Both the position numbers and the translations under genes were made by a program. From Nitrospirota bacterium (GTDB taxonomy: Bacteria > Nitrospirota > Thermodesulfovibrionia > Thermodesulfovibrionales > JdFR-88): a stretch of DNA of 21,523 nucleotides. Location of the stretch: positions 1 to 21,523 of the forward strand of contig JAKAMR010000043.1 of the NCBI GenBank assembly GCA_021812785.1. The letters are read 5' to 3'. This document shows, one piece after another, positions 8,629 to 15,445 of the stretch (positions within the stretch are counted from its first letter, which is position 1; each line of letters starts with the position of its first letter). Below the pieces are notes generated by a model. The model ran no database searches, was not told the DNA's origin, and saw only the letters and a list, made by a program, of their open reading frames with translations.

Positions 8629-9138
8629 TCAGGCCCCGCTGTCCGCACCCGCCAGCTCAAGAAGCCTGGCCCTGAGCTTCACAAGCCGGTCCAGTTCTTC
8701 CACGAACAGCCTGTACTGCCTGCCGTTTCCCCGGCGCATGGAATCAAGAAGCGGCTCGCAAAAATACCAGGTGCACCTGAAAGGCCGCCTCCACCTTGGG
8801 AGCCCGCAGCCCGAAGCCCCAAGCAGGCTGCATACCGCATCCGCAGGCCCGTTTGCGGGCTCCGCCTCCGCGCCCAGCGCGCGGTAGAAAAGAAGGTCCT
8901 CCCGTTCCGGCGTTCCGTGCTTGTTGGCGCAGCAGACCTTTTTGCATGCGGGACAGACCTTTCCCGTGTGCCTTTCTATATAGGGGCTCAGCCTTTCAAA
9001 AGACTCCTCCATGAGGCGGGCCAGGCCTTCAGGGGTCCTTGTCTTTTCGCCAGAGCGAAGCATCCTGTAGTATAAAACAAGCAAGTGTATTAAAAATTCA
9101 TACACCAGCACCCGCAAAATCCCTTCCGCCCTGCTCAT
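8629..9138 (-). CDS. Cys-rich protein, YkgJ-like (putative metal-binding), unknown function
   Basis: A 169-residue protein, divergently placed from the large redox operon. Eight cysteines are arranged as CPACKKVCC (Cys62, 65, 69, 70), then Cys103, Cys111, Cys122 and Cys127 in RPFRCTWYFC. The order CxxCxxxCC, a later Cys pair, then RPxxC-x4-C resembles the YkgJ/CxxCxxCC family, proposed to bind zinc or an Fe-S cluster; this is my pattern match, not a search result. A hydrophobic helix (residues ~9-27) could be amphipathic or membrane-associated. No good Shine-Dalgarno precedes the ATG. The window's sigma-54 promoter lies in the 81-base gap between it and the operon, and a candidate activator site overlaps codons 12-18. 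Confidence 0.72.
   Translation of the reverse strand: MSRAEGILRVLVYEFLIHLLVLYYRMLRSGEKTRTPEGLARLMEESFERLSPYIERHTGKVCPACKKVCCANKHGTPEREDLLFYRALGAEAEPANGPADAVCSLLGASGCGLPRWRRPFRCTWYFCEPLLDSMRRGNGRQYRLFVEELDRLVKLRARLLELAGADSGA
9085..9105. promoter_or_regulatory. Candidate upstream activator dyad for the sigma-54 promoter
   Basis: A 21-base dyad GTGTAT-N9-ATACAC pairs at 8 of 10 positions. Its centre is about 99 bases upstream of the predicted transcription start, inside the usual range for enhancer sites of sigma-54 activators. It also falls within the coding sequence of the divergent Cys-rich gene, so the symmetry could be accidental. No second copy is obvious nearby. Confidence 0.35.
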
Positions 9139-9166
9139 GTTTCATTTAAAAACAATAGCTTGCATT

Positions 9167-9183
9167 TTGGCACACATATTGCT
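9167..9183 (+). promoter_or_regulatory. Sigma-54 (RpoN) -24/-12 promoter of the redox-signalling operon
   Basis: The sequence TTGGCAC-N5-TTGCT matches the RpoN consensus TGGCAC-N5-TTGC in every conserved base. The -24 GG (9169-9170) and -12 GC (9181-9182) are exactly ten bases apart. Transcription would begin near 9193-9194, leaving a leader of about 26 bases that contains AAAGGAGG (9204-9211), eight bases before the first ATG. Sigma-54 promoters need an AAA+ activator; none is encoded in the window. Confidence 0.85.
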
Positions 9184-9219
9184 TTGCCTTTTATGGTTTA
9201 ATAAAAGGAGGTCGTAGCG

Positions 9220-9993
9220 ATGGCAGCAGTCAAAAAGAAAAAGATACTGGTAGTGGATGACGACCCCGTAGTGGGCCTTAGCTGCAAAAGGATACTGGGG
9301 GCGGAAGGCTACACGGTAAACACGGTCACCAGCGGGGCTGAGGCCATAAAGAGACTTGGCTCCGAAGAGGTGGACCTCCTTGTATCGGACATCAGGCTGC
9401 CGGACCTCCACGGTATCCAGGTTTTGGGGGAGGCCCGCGCCATCCAACCCGCAACAGACGTGGTGATGATAACCGGATACCCCACGCTCGAAGACGCCAA
9501 GGAGGCCATAAGGCTTGGCGCGTTTGAATTCCTCGAAAAACCCTTCACCCCCGAGTTCATGAAAAACATCGCCGCAAAGGTCTTCGATAAAAGGGGCTGG
9601 ATACTGCGCAAGGCCTTCATAGACCAGTTCAGGCAGTATGTGACGGTGGCCTCCGAGCTTGACGACAGGGCCATTTATTACAAGGATGGGGCATGGGCAA
9701 GGCCTGTTAAAGGCGGCTGGGAGATAGGCTTTGATGTGAGGCAGTGGTACCTGGGCGGGCATCTTCTGTATATAGACCTTGTGGATCAGCCCGAGGTCAC
9801 CTCCGGTGAGACCTTCGCAAGGGTGCTGCTTGGCGAAGGCAGGATAATAGAGCTTAAGTCCCCCATGAGCGGCATCGTTCAGGGCAGGAACGAGAGGGTA
9901 AACGAGACGCTGCCCGGCTTTGTGCAGGAATGTCTTCAGGAAAACTGGCTTGTATGGCTTCTTCGGGTAAGTTCGGGCGTATCAGGCCTTTGA
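9220..9993 (+). CDS. Response-regulator receiver fused to a GcvH-like (H-protein) domain
   Basis: 257 residues. Residues 8-115 are a CheY-like receiver with the acidic pair Asp14/Asp15, phospho-acceptor Asp57 (LLVSDIRLPD), Thr85 and Lys107 (FLEKPF), so it should be phosphorylatable. Residues ~150-250 resemble the glycine-cleavage H protein: GWEIGFDVRQWYLGGHLLYI matches the H-protein GITDYAQEQLGDIVFV strand, then SPMSGIVQGRNERVNE matches its SPVSG...VNE hairpin, and NWLVWLLRV matches the GWLIKI ending. The lipoyl-attachment Lys of H protein (ESVKA) aligns with Gly207 here, so lipoylation is unlikely at the normal site, although Lys213 sits just before SP. There is no DNA-binding domain. It is the first gene of the operon, with an excellent ribosome site, and presumably works by protein contacts. 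Confidence 0.88.
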   Translation: MAAVKKKKILVVDDDPVVGLSCKRILGAEGYTVNTVTSGAEAIKRLGSEEVDLLVSDIRLPDLHGIQVLGEARAIQPATDVVMITGYPTLEDAKEAIRLGAFEFLEKPFTPEFMKNIAAKVFDKRGWILRKAFIDQFRQYVTVASELDDRAIYYKDGAWARPVKGGWEIGFDVRQWYLGGHLLYIDLVDQPEVTSGETFARVLLGEGRIIELKSPMSGIVQGRNERVNETLPGFVQECLQENWLVWLLRVSSGVSGL

Positions 9994-9998
9994 CGGTC

Positions 9999-10484
9999 AT
10001 GGCGCAAGGAGACAAAAAGGAAGGCCTGGACGGGAAGACGGGCGGGCAGGACATCTATTTCCCCCTGAACGGCGGTGATTTTTCAGACGCCGGGGCCGGA
10101 TCAAAGAGCCTGCGCTCGGAGCTTGCGGCCCTTGGCGTGCCGGCCCAGGTCATAAGGCGGGCGGCCATCTGCGCCTTCGAGGCGGAGATAAACGTCATAA
10201 TCCATGCGGTGGCCGGAAGTCTGCATTACCTGATCGAAGGGGAAACCCTTACCATAACGGTAACCGACATGGGGCCCGGCATTGCGGACATAGGGCTTGC
10301 CATGAAGGAGGGCTACACGACCGCGCCGGACTGGGCGAGGGAATTCGGATGGGGAAGCGGCATGGGCCTGCCCAACATAAAAAAGAACGCCGACGCGCTT
10401 GTGATAGATTCGGTGCCCGGCGAAGGAACGACGCTTGAGATCACTATAAATCTGGCATCACCATCAAATGCAAGGCAGGAATAA
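9999..10484 (+). CDS. RsbW/anti-sigma-type HATPase protein
   Basis: 161 residues from the ATG five bases after the previous stop; in-frame ATGs at 9930 and 9954 would overlap the upstream gene and add no conserved sequence. The GHKL ATPase fold is shown by the N-box EAEINVIIHA, the G1 box DMGPGI, the G2 region GWGSGMGLPNIKKNAD and the G3 GEGTTLEI. No histidine-containing dimerisation domain is present, so it is more like the serine-kinase/anti-sigma group than a standard sensor kinase. Similar small ATPases accompany DRTGG and PHP proteins in hydrogenase and NuoEF-like operons of anaerobes. Its phosphorylation target is unknown; the two receiver-containing proteins of this operon are plausible partners by position only. 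Confidence 0.85.
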   Translation: MAQGDKKEGLDGKTGGQDIYFPLNGGDFSDAGAGSKSLRSELAALGVPAQVIRRAAICAFEAEINVIIHAVAGSLHYLIEGETLTITVTDMGPGIADIGLAMKEGYTTAPDWAREFGWGSGMGLPNIKKNADALVIDSVPGEGTTLEITINLASPSNARQE

Positions 10485-10829
10485 ATGACGGTACAGGAAC
10501 TCATAGGCAGGCTTGGCCTTGAACTCAAAAACAATGGCTGCGTTGAGGCGGCCATAAACGGCTGCTATGCAAGCGACATGCTCTCCGACGTCCTTGCCAA
10601 CGGCAAGGAAGGCAACATCTGGATAACGAGGCAGACCCATCCCAACGTGGTGGCGGTGGCCGCGATAAAGGGCCTCTCCGGGATAATAGTGACGGGCGGC
10701 AGGCAGATCGAGGCGGAGACCCTGGAGAAAGCCGCCTCCGAATGCATACCGGTCATGAGCACCCCCCTGCAGACCTATGATATGGTCGGGATGGTGTACA
10801 ACCTCCTTTTGAAAAATGAGGAAAGGTGA
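10485..10829 (+). CDS. DRTGG-domain protein
   Basis: A 114-residue single-domain protein, beginning MTVQELIGRLGLELKNNG. The block AAIKGLSGIIVTGGRQIEAE with the TGG turn, and the earlier GCYASDMLSDVLANGKEGNI, are typical of stand-alone DRTGG proteins. The domain also occurs in phosphotransacetylases and near CBS domains, where a regulatory ligand-binding role is assumed but not proved. The ATG immediately follows the TAA of the HATPase gene, with AGGA five bases upstream, and its 3' end overlaps the PHP gene by four bases, so the proteins are likely made in step. Confidence 0.85.
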   Translation: MTVQELIGRLGLELKNNGCVEAAINGCYASDMLSDVLANGKEGNIWITRQTHPNVVAVAAIKGLSGIIVTGGRQIEAETLEKAASECIPVMSTPLQTYDMVGMVYNLLLKNEER

Positions 10830-11599
10830 CGGGGCCGGGGCCAAAAAGGAAGAAAAGGCTGTTTGCGGCGGACCTGCACATCCACAGCTGCCTGTCGCCC
10901 TGCGCGGAGCTGGACATGACGCCGGGCAGGATCATGCGGAGGGCCGCGGAGGCGGGGCTGGACATAGTGGCGATAGCCGACCACAATTCCTGCGAGAACC
11001 TGGAGGCGGCGGCACGCGCCGCCGGGGAGGCAGGGGTCTTTCTGGTGCCCGCGATGGAGATAACCTCACTGGAGGAGGTCCATGTGCTTGCGCTTTTTGA
11101 CACCCTTGAGGCCGCCTTCAGGATGCAGGAGGACGTCTACCGCCGGCTGGACGGCCTTTACGGGGAAGGGGACAGGCCCAACGGCATCCCGCCGTTCAGG
11201 CAGGTGCTGGTGAACGAGGAGGACGAGGTCATGGGATTTAACAGGAGGCTCCTTGCCGGGGCCACGGACATAAGGCTTTCAAGCCTGGTTGCGGCCGTCC
11301 ACTCCCTTGGCGGGGTTGTGATAGCAAGCCATGCCGACCGCGGCTCTTTCAGTATCACCTCGCAGCTTGGCTTCGTTCCCGAAGGCCTTGATTTCGACGC
11401 GTTCGAGCTCTGCGGGGAAAAAGAAAAACAAAAACCTTTTAACCACCGGGGGCAGGCCCCCGGGCTCCGCTTCTCAGATGCCCACAGGCTGGAGGACATC
11501 GGACGGAAGAGGACGAGCTTCCTGCTTGAGGAGGCGAGCCTGAGGGAGATCGCTCTGGCCCTGAAAGCGGCACGCGGAAGAAAGGCGGTTTTTGACTGA
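10826..11599 (+). CDS. PHP-domain metal-dependent phosphoesterase
   Basis: 257 residues from a GTG start that overlaps the previous stop (GTGA). Metal-binding PHP motifs are present in order: DLHIHSCLSPC (His18, His20), AIADHN (Asp52, His53), AMEITSLEEVHVLALF (Glu78, His86), SHADR and a late DAH. PHP proteins hydrolyse phosphate esters, either small molecules or DNA ends. The full ligand set suggests an active enzyme, but the substrate cannot be read from sequence. The same PHP gene recurs beside DRTGG and ATPase genes in anaerobe redox operons, so a signalling or nucleotide-turnover role connected with NAD(P)H metabolism is a reasonable inference. Confidence 0.87.
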   Translation: MTGPGPKRKKRLFAADLHIHSCLSPCAELDMTPGRIMRRAAEAGLDIVAIADHNSCENLEAAARAAGEAGVFLVPAMEITSLEEVHVLALFDTLEAAFRMQEDVYRRLDGLYGEGDRPNGIPPFRQVLVNEEDEVMGFNRRLLAGATDIRLSSLVAAVHSLGGVVIASHADRGSFSITSQLGFVPEGLDFDAFELCGEKEKQKPFNHRGQAPGLRFSDAHRLEDIGRKRTSFLLEEASLREIALALKAARGRKAVFD

Positions 11600-11600
11600 A

Positions 11601-12212
11601 ATGGAAGACCTGTCGCTGCACATCCTGGACATCGCTGAAAACTCGATAAATGCCGGGGCAAACAGGATAGTCATACGGATAGAGGAAGACCCCGGCAGGG
11701 ATATTTATTCGCTTAGCGTGGAGGACAACGGCCGGGGCATGGACGGAGAGGTCCTGACCATGGCGGAGGACCCATTCTTTACTTCATGGGAGGGCCGGAG
11801 AAACGGAAAGCGTTTCGGGCTGGGGATACCGCTTCTGAAGCAGACGGCCCTGGAGTGCGGCGGGGAGTTCCGCCTGGATTCGGAGCCCGGCAGGGGCACC
11901 ACCCTGTTTGCCTCCTTCAGGCACAGCCATGTGGACAGAAAGCCGCTTGGTGACCTTGGGGCCACCATGCTCTCCATGATGTGCGGCCACCCGGAGATAA
12001 GATATGTCCTTTTCTATGATGCCATTGGCAGCGGCGCCACGGGAGGCGGCTTCCATTACGGGTTTGATTCCGGTGCGCTCGTGGAGGAGCTTGGAGATAC
12101 GCCCGTAAACCTGCCCGAGATACTTCTTATGGTAAAGGATTCCATAAACGATGCGATCTCCCAGGGCAGGCAGCAGGCAAAGATAACGGCAAAGAGTCAT
12201 AATAGGTTTTAG
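11601..12212 (+). CDS. Second HATPase (GHKL) protein without a kinase dimerisation domain
   Basis: 203 residues from the ATG one base after the PHP stop; an in-frame TTG at 11592 is possible but less likely. The N-box is at the very start (MEDLSLHILDIAENSINAGA, Glu13/Asn14), followed by G1 DNGRGM (42-47), G2 FGLGIPLLKQ and GRGTTLFASF. The ATPase fold therefore fills the N-terminal half, with no room for a DHp helix pair; residues ~115-203 form an extra C-terminal region with no recognised motif. Proteins with this opening are annotated as ATP-binding or histidine-kinase-like in [FeFe]-hydrogenase operons. Position directly before the receiver-NuoE gene makes a functional link attractive but unproved. 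Confidence 0.84.
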   Translation: MEDLSLHILDIAENSINAGANRIVIRIEEDPGRDIYSLSVEDNGRGMDGEVLTMAEDPFFTSWEGRRNGKRFGLGIPLLKQTALECGGEFRLDSEPGRGTTLFASFRHSHVDRKPLGDLGATMLSMMCGHPEIRYVLFYDAIGSGATGGGFHYGFDSGALVEELGDTPVNLPEILLMVKDSINDAISQGRQQAKITAKSHNRF

Positions 12213-12246
12213 TGACCCCGTTTTGCGTAAGGAGGATTTTAGAGAG

Positions 12247-13104
12247 ATGAAAGGCAGCATTCTGGTTGTCGATGACGAGGAAGTGATACTTAAAAGCTGC
12301 GAGCGCATACTCGGGCCCGAGGGTTACGATGTAAGCACAGCGCTTTCCGCCCTAAAGGCCATCGAGATGCTCGAAGGCACAAAGCCTTACGACCTCGTCA
12401 TAACCGATATAAAGATGCCCGGGATGGACGGGATGGAGTTCATGCGCAGGCTGAGGTCCAAAAACCCCGAGATATGCGTCGTGCTCATTACCGGACATCC
12501 GTCGCAGGAGAGCATAAAGGAAGCCCTCACCCTTGGCATCATAGACTACCTGCCCAAGCCGTTCTCTCCGTCGCTGCTTGTGGAAACGGCGGCAAAGGCG
12601 ATGGAGGTCAGGAAAAAGTCGGCAAAGGCGGAAGCGCAGGATTTCACCGGGGAAATGGCCGAAAAACTGAACGGGATAATACAGAAGTACAAGGACAGGC
12701 CGGGGAGCCTTATCCCTGTGCTCCAGGAGGCTCAGGAGCTTGTGGGCTACCTGCCGCCCGTCGTGCAGAGGCACATAGCCCGCGGGCTGAACGTGCCTGT
12801 CAGCGAGGTGCACGGGGTGGTCTCCTTCTATTCTTTTTTCACAATGAAACCCAAGGGCAAGCACAACGTGAGGGTCTGCCTTGGCACCGCGTGCTACGTG
12901 AAGAGGGCGGAGGAGATACTGGCCAGGCTCAAGGACCATCTGCAGATAGATATCGGAGAGGTCACGTCCGACAAGAAATTTTCGCTTGAGAGCGTAAGGT
13001 GCCTGGGCGCATGCGGCCTTGCCCCGGTTGTCGTGGTGGACAAGGACACCCACGGTTCCGTGAATCCGGTAAAGACATTGGATATCCTTTCCCAGTATGA
13101 ATAA
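12247..13104 (+). CDS. Response-regulator receiver fused to NuoE-type [2Fe-2S] subunit
   Basis: 285 residues from the ATG with AAGGAGG 11 bases upstream; a TTG at 12223 lies before that ribosome site and was rejected. Residues 3-120 are a receiver with Asp9/Asp10, phospho-acceptor Asp54 (VITDIKMPGMDG), Thr82 and Lys104. A short Lys/Ala-rich linker (~121-135) leads to a complete NuoE/HydC-like domain (136-285) with the helical LQEAQELVGYLP and VHGVVSFYSFF blocks and the thioredoxin-like [2Fe-2S] ligands Cys211, Cys216, Cys252 and Cys256. NuoE normally partners NuoF in NADH oxidation and has no receiver. The receiver resembles that of the first gene of the operon (shared SCxRILGxEGY and ITGxP), suggesting duplication. 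It probably makes subunit assembly or activity responsive to phosphorylation. Confidence 0.92.
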   Translation: MKGSILVVDDEEVILKSCERILGPEGYDVSTALSALKAIEMLEGTKPYDLVITDIKMPGMDGMEFMRRLRSKNPEICVVLITGHPSQESIKEALTLGIIDYLPKPFSPSLLVETAAKAMEVRKKSAKAEAQDFTGEMAEKLNGIIQKYKDRPGSLIPVLQEAQELVGYLPPVVQRHIARGLNVPVSEVHGVVSFYSFFTMKPKGKHNVRVCLGTACYVKRAEEILARLKDHLQIDIGEVTSDKKFSLESVRCLGACGLAPVVVVDKDTHGSVNPVKTLDILSQYE

Positions 13105-13123
13105 GGGGGCCCAGTATGAATAA
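13091..13123 (+). repeat. Short direct duplication at a gene junction
   Basis: CCCAGTATGAATAA occurs at 13091-13104, where it is the end of the receiver-NuoE gene including its stop, and again at 13110-13123, a 19-base period. The second copy supplies an in-frame ATG (13116) upstream of the ferredoxin gene, but the better ribosome site lies further on. Confidence 0.9.
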
Positions 13124-13163
13124 AGGCGGCAACCCAAAGGGCGGGACCAAAAAGGAGGCGTTC

Positions 13164-13547
13164 ATGCGCAGACTGACCATAGACGACCTTAAGAAGATCA
13201 AAGAGCAGTACGAGGCCACCTTCACATTGAGGCACGGCAGCTACCGGGCCAGGGTGACCATACACATGGGCACCTGCGGGATAGCCGCCGGGGCCAGAGA
13301 GGTAATGAGCGCCCTCGTTGAGGCCCTTGCCGAGGCAGGCGTCAAAGACGTGGTGGTCACGGCATCGGGGTGCGCCGGGCTTTGCAGCAAGGAGCCCATG
13401 GCCACCGTGGAGCTCGCGGGCCAGGCGCCGGTCAAATACTGCCAGCTGGACGCTCAGAAGATAAAGAGAATATTTTCCGAGCACATACAGGGGGGCAGCA
13501 TAGTGCAGGAATATGCCCTCGTGATGGGCAGCGAGACCTCTTATTGA
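13164..13547 (+). CDS. Thioredoxin-like [2Fe-2S] ferredoxin of the HydABC/Nuo-accessory type
   Basis: 127 residues starting MRRLTIDDLKKIKEQYEAT. This ATG has AAGGAGG five bases upstream; the earlier in-frame ATG at 13116 would add a Gly/Lys-rich tail created by the 19-base duplication. The MGTCGIAAGAREVMSAL block (Cys38) and the SGCAGLCSKEP block (Cys70, Cys74) identify the small (2Fe-2S) ferredoxins that sit between NuoE and NuoF genes in hydrogenase operons. A fourth ligand is not obvious: Cys93 is the only other cysteine and is not in the usual place. It presumably relays electrons between the NuoE-like and NuoF-like subunits. Confidence 0.87.
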   Translation: MRRLTIDDLKKIKEQYEATFTLRHGSYRARVTIHMGTCGIAAGAREVMSALVEALAEAGVKDVVVTASGCAGLCSKEPMATVELAGQAPVKYCQLDAQKIKRIFSEHIQGGSIVQEYALVMGSETSY

Positions 13548-13597
13548 GCGGCAAAAAACAAAAAAATGATTTTCCTTTGTTGGAGGAACATATAAAG

Positions 13598-15445
13598 ATG
13601 GACAAGTTCAGGGCGAACCTGATGATATGCGGAGGGACCGGCTGCATCGCAAGCGGCGGGCTCAAGGTGAAGCAGGCCCTCGAGGCCGAGCTCCTCAGCC
13701 GGGGGCTTGAAAAAGAGATAGGCATAGTGATAACCGGGTGCAACGGCTTTTGCGCCGAGGGCCCCATAATGACCGTTTACCCTGATGGCACCTTCTATGA
13801 AAAGCTCACCCCTGCCGACGTGCCGGAGATAGTCGAGGAGCACCTTCTTAAAGGCAGGCCGGTCCAGAGGCTCATGTACAAGGAGCCGGAGAAGAAAAAG
13901 GTCCTGCCCGTCATGAGCGAGATACCTTTTTTCAACCTCCAGGTGCTGCGGGCGCTCAAGAACAAGGGTCTCATAGACCCGGAAAAGATAGAGGAATACA
14001 TAGCGAGGGACGGCTACCAGGCGGCCGCCAAGGCGCTCTCCAGCATGACCCCGGAGCAGATAATAGCGGAGATCAAGGCATCGGGACTCAGGGGCAGGGG
14101 CGGCGCCGGCTTCCCGACGGGCCTCAAGTGGGAGCTCTGCTCCAGGGTGCCCGGCCCGCTTAAATACATCCTGTGCAACGGGGACGAGGGAGACCCCGGC
14201 GCGTTCATGGACAGGAGCGTCATGGAGGCGGACCCGCACGTTGTCCTTGAGGGCATGATAATAGGGGCGAAGGCCATCGGGGCAAGCAAGGGATACATAT
14301 ACGTAAGGGCCGAATACCCGCTTGCGGTCCAGAGGCTCCAGAAGGCCATAGACGACGCAAGGGCATACGGGCTTCTTGGCGAGGACATCCTGGGCACAGG
14401 CTTCAACCTGGACATAGAGATATACCAGGGGGCAGGGGCGTTCGTCTGCGGCGAGGAGACCGCCCTCATGCGCTCCCTGGAGGGCAAGCGCGGCATGCCC
14501 ATACCAAGGCCGCCCTTCCCGGCCTCACAGGGCCTGTGGAAAAAACCCACGGTCCTTAACAACGTGGAGACCTATGCAAACATACCGTCCATAATCCTGA
14601 ACGGCTCCGCATGGTTCAAGAGCCTGGGCACGGAAAAATCCACCGGCACGAAGGTCTTTGCGCTCACCGGGGCCATAAACAACATAGGCCTTATAGAGGT
14701 GCCCATGGGCATACCGCTCAGGAAGGTCATCTTCGACATAGGCGGAGGAATGAAGAAGGGCAGAAAGTTCAAGGCGGTGCAGCTTGGCGGCCCTTCGGGC
14801 GGCTGCATACCGGAGTCCCTGCTGGACACCCCCGTTACCTACGAGGACATAATGCAGACTGGCGCCATCGTGGGCTCGGGCGGAATGGTGGTCATAGACG
14901 ACTACAACTGCATGGTGAGCGTGGCAAAGTTCTTCCTGGAATTCACGACCGACGAGTCCTGCGGCAAGTGCCCTCCCTGCAGGATAGGGACGAAGGTCAT
15001 GCATGACAAGCTTGTGGACATAACCGAGGGAAGGGGTAAAGAGGGAGACATAGAGCTCCTGGCTGACCTTGCCCAGGACATCATAAACACGTCGCTTTGC
15101 GGCCTGGGCCAAACGGCTCCCAACCCCGTCCTGTCCACCATAAGGTACTTCAGGGATGAGTACGAGTCCCACATCAGGGACGGCTGGTGCAAGGCCGGCG
15201 TATGCAGGCCGCTTGTCACCTTCTACGTGGAGCCCGAGGCCTGCAAGGGCTGTGGCGCATGCGCGCGGGTCTGTCCGCAGAAAGCGGTGTCCGGAGAAAA
15301 GAAGAAACCGCACGTCATAGACCAGACCCTGTGCGTAAAATGCCGCTCGTGCTACGAGGCGTGCAAGTTCGGCGCGCTCAAGGCCGGCCCCGGCAGTCTG
15401 GCCAAGGAACTGATAGAAAAGGCCAAAGGAGTGGAGACGAGATGA
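13598..15445 (+). CDS. nuoF: NuoF/HydB-like NADH-binding FMN and Fe-S subunit
   Basis: 615 residues from the ATG preceded by TGGAGGA; the open frame extends upstream into the ferredoxin gene but without homology. Domains in order: N-terminal thioredoxin-like [2Fe-2S] domain (Cys11, 16, 48, 52); the NADH/FMN flavoprotein core with GRGGAGF at 166-172, CNGDEGDPGAFMDR at 193-206 and GAGAFVCGEETALMRS near 270; the N3-type [4Fe-4S] site ESCGKCPPC (Cys455, 458, 461) with Cys501; and a C-terminal 2[4Fe-4S] ferredoxin (Cys549/552/555/559 and Cys579/582/585/589). This three-part build is that of HydB-type subunits of bifurcating hydrogenases and NADP-reducing hydrogenases, not of minimal complex I NuoF. 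It should exchange hydride with NAD(P)H. The stop overlaps the next start (ATGA). Confidence 0.95.
   Translation: MDKFRANLMICGGTGCIASGGLKVKQALEAELLSRGLEKEIGIVITGCNGFCAEGPIMTVYPDGTFYEKLTPADVPEIVEEHLLKGRPVQRLMYKEPEKKKVLPVMSEIPFFNLQVLRALKNKGLIDPEKIEEYIARDGYQAAAKALSSMTPEQIIAEIKASGLRGRGGAGFPTGLKWELCSRVPGPLKYILCNGDEGDPGAFMDRSVMEADPHVVLEGMIIGAKAIGASKGYIYVRAEYPLAVQRLQKAIDDARAYGLLGEDILGTGFNLDIEIYQGAGAFVCGEETALMRSLEGKRGMPIPRPPFPASQGLWKKPTVLNNVETYANIPSIILNGSAWFKSLGTEKSTGTKVFALTGAINNIGLIEVPMGIPLRKVIFDIGGGMKKGRKFKAVQLGGPSGGCIPESLLDTPVTYEDIMQTGAIVGSGGMVVIDDYNCMVSVAKFFLEFTTDESCGKCPPCRIGTKVMHDKLVDITEGRGKEGDIELLADLAQDIINTSLCGLGQTAPNPVLSTIRYFRDEYESHIRDGWCKAGVCRPLVTFYVEPEACKGCGACARVCPQKAVSGEKKKPHVIDQTLCVKCRSCYEACKFGALKAGPGSLAKELIEKAKGVETR

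Noticed and set aside
9142..9762. Long minus-strand frame opposite the receiver-GcvH gene (and many similar frames elsewhere)
   Set aside because: These are antisense shadows of GC-rich genes, with no family motifs and no ribosome sites.
13370..13597. N-terminal extension of the NuoF-like protein
   Set aside because: It reads through the ferredoxin gene in another frame, and the ATG at 13598 has a ribosome site and begins the known [2Fe-2S] domain.
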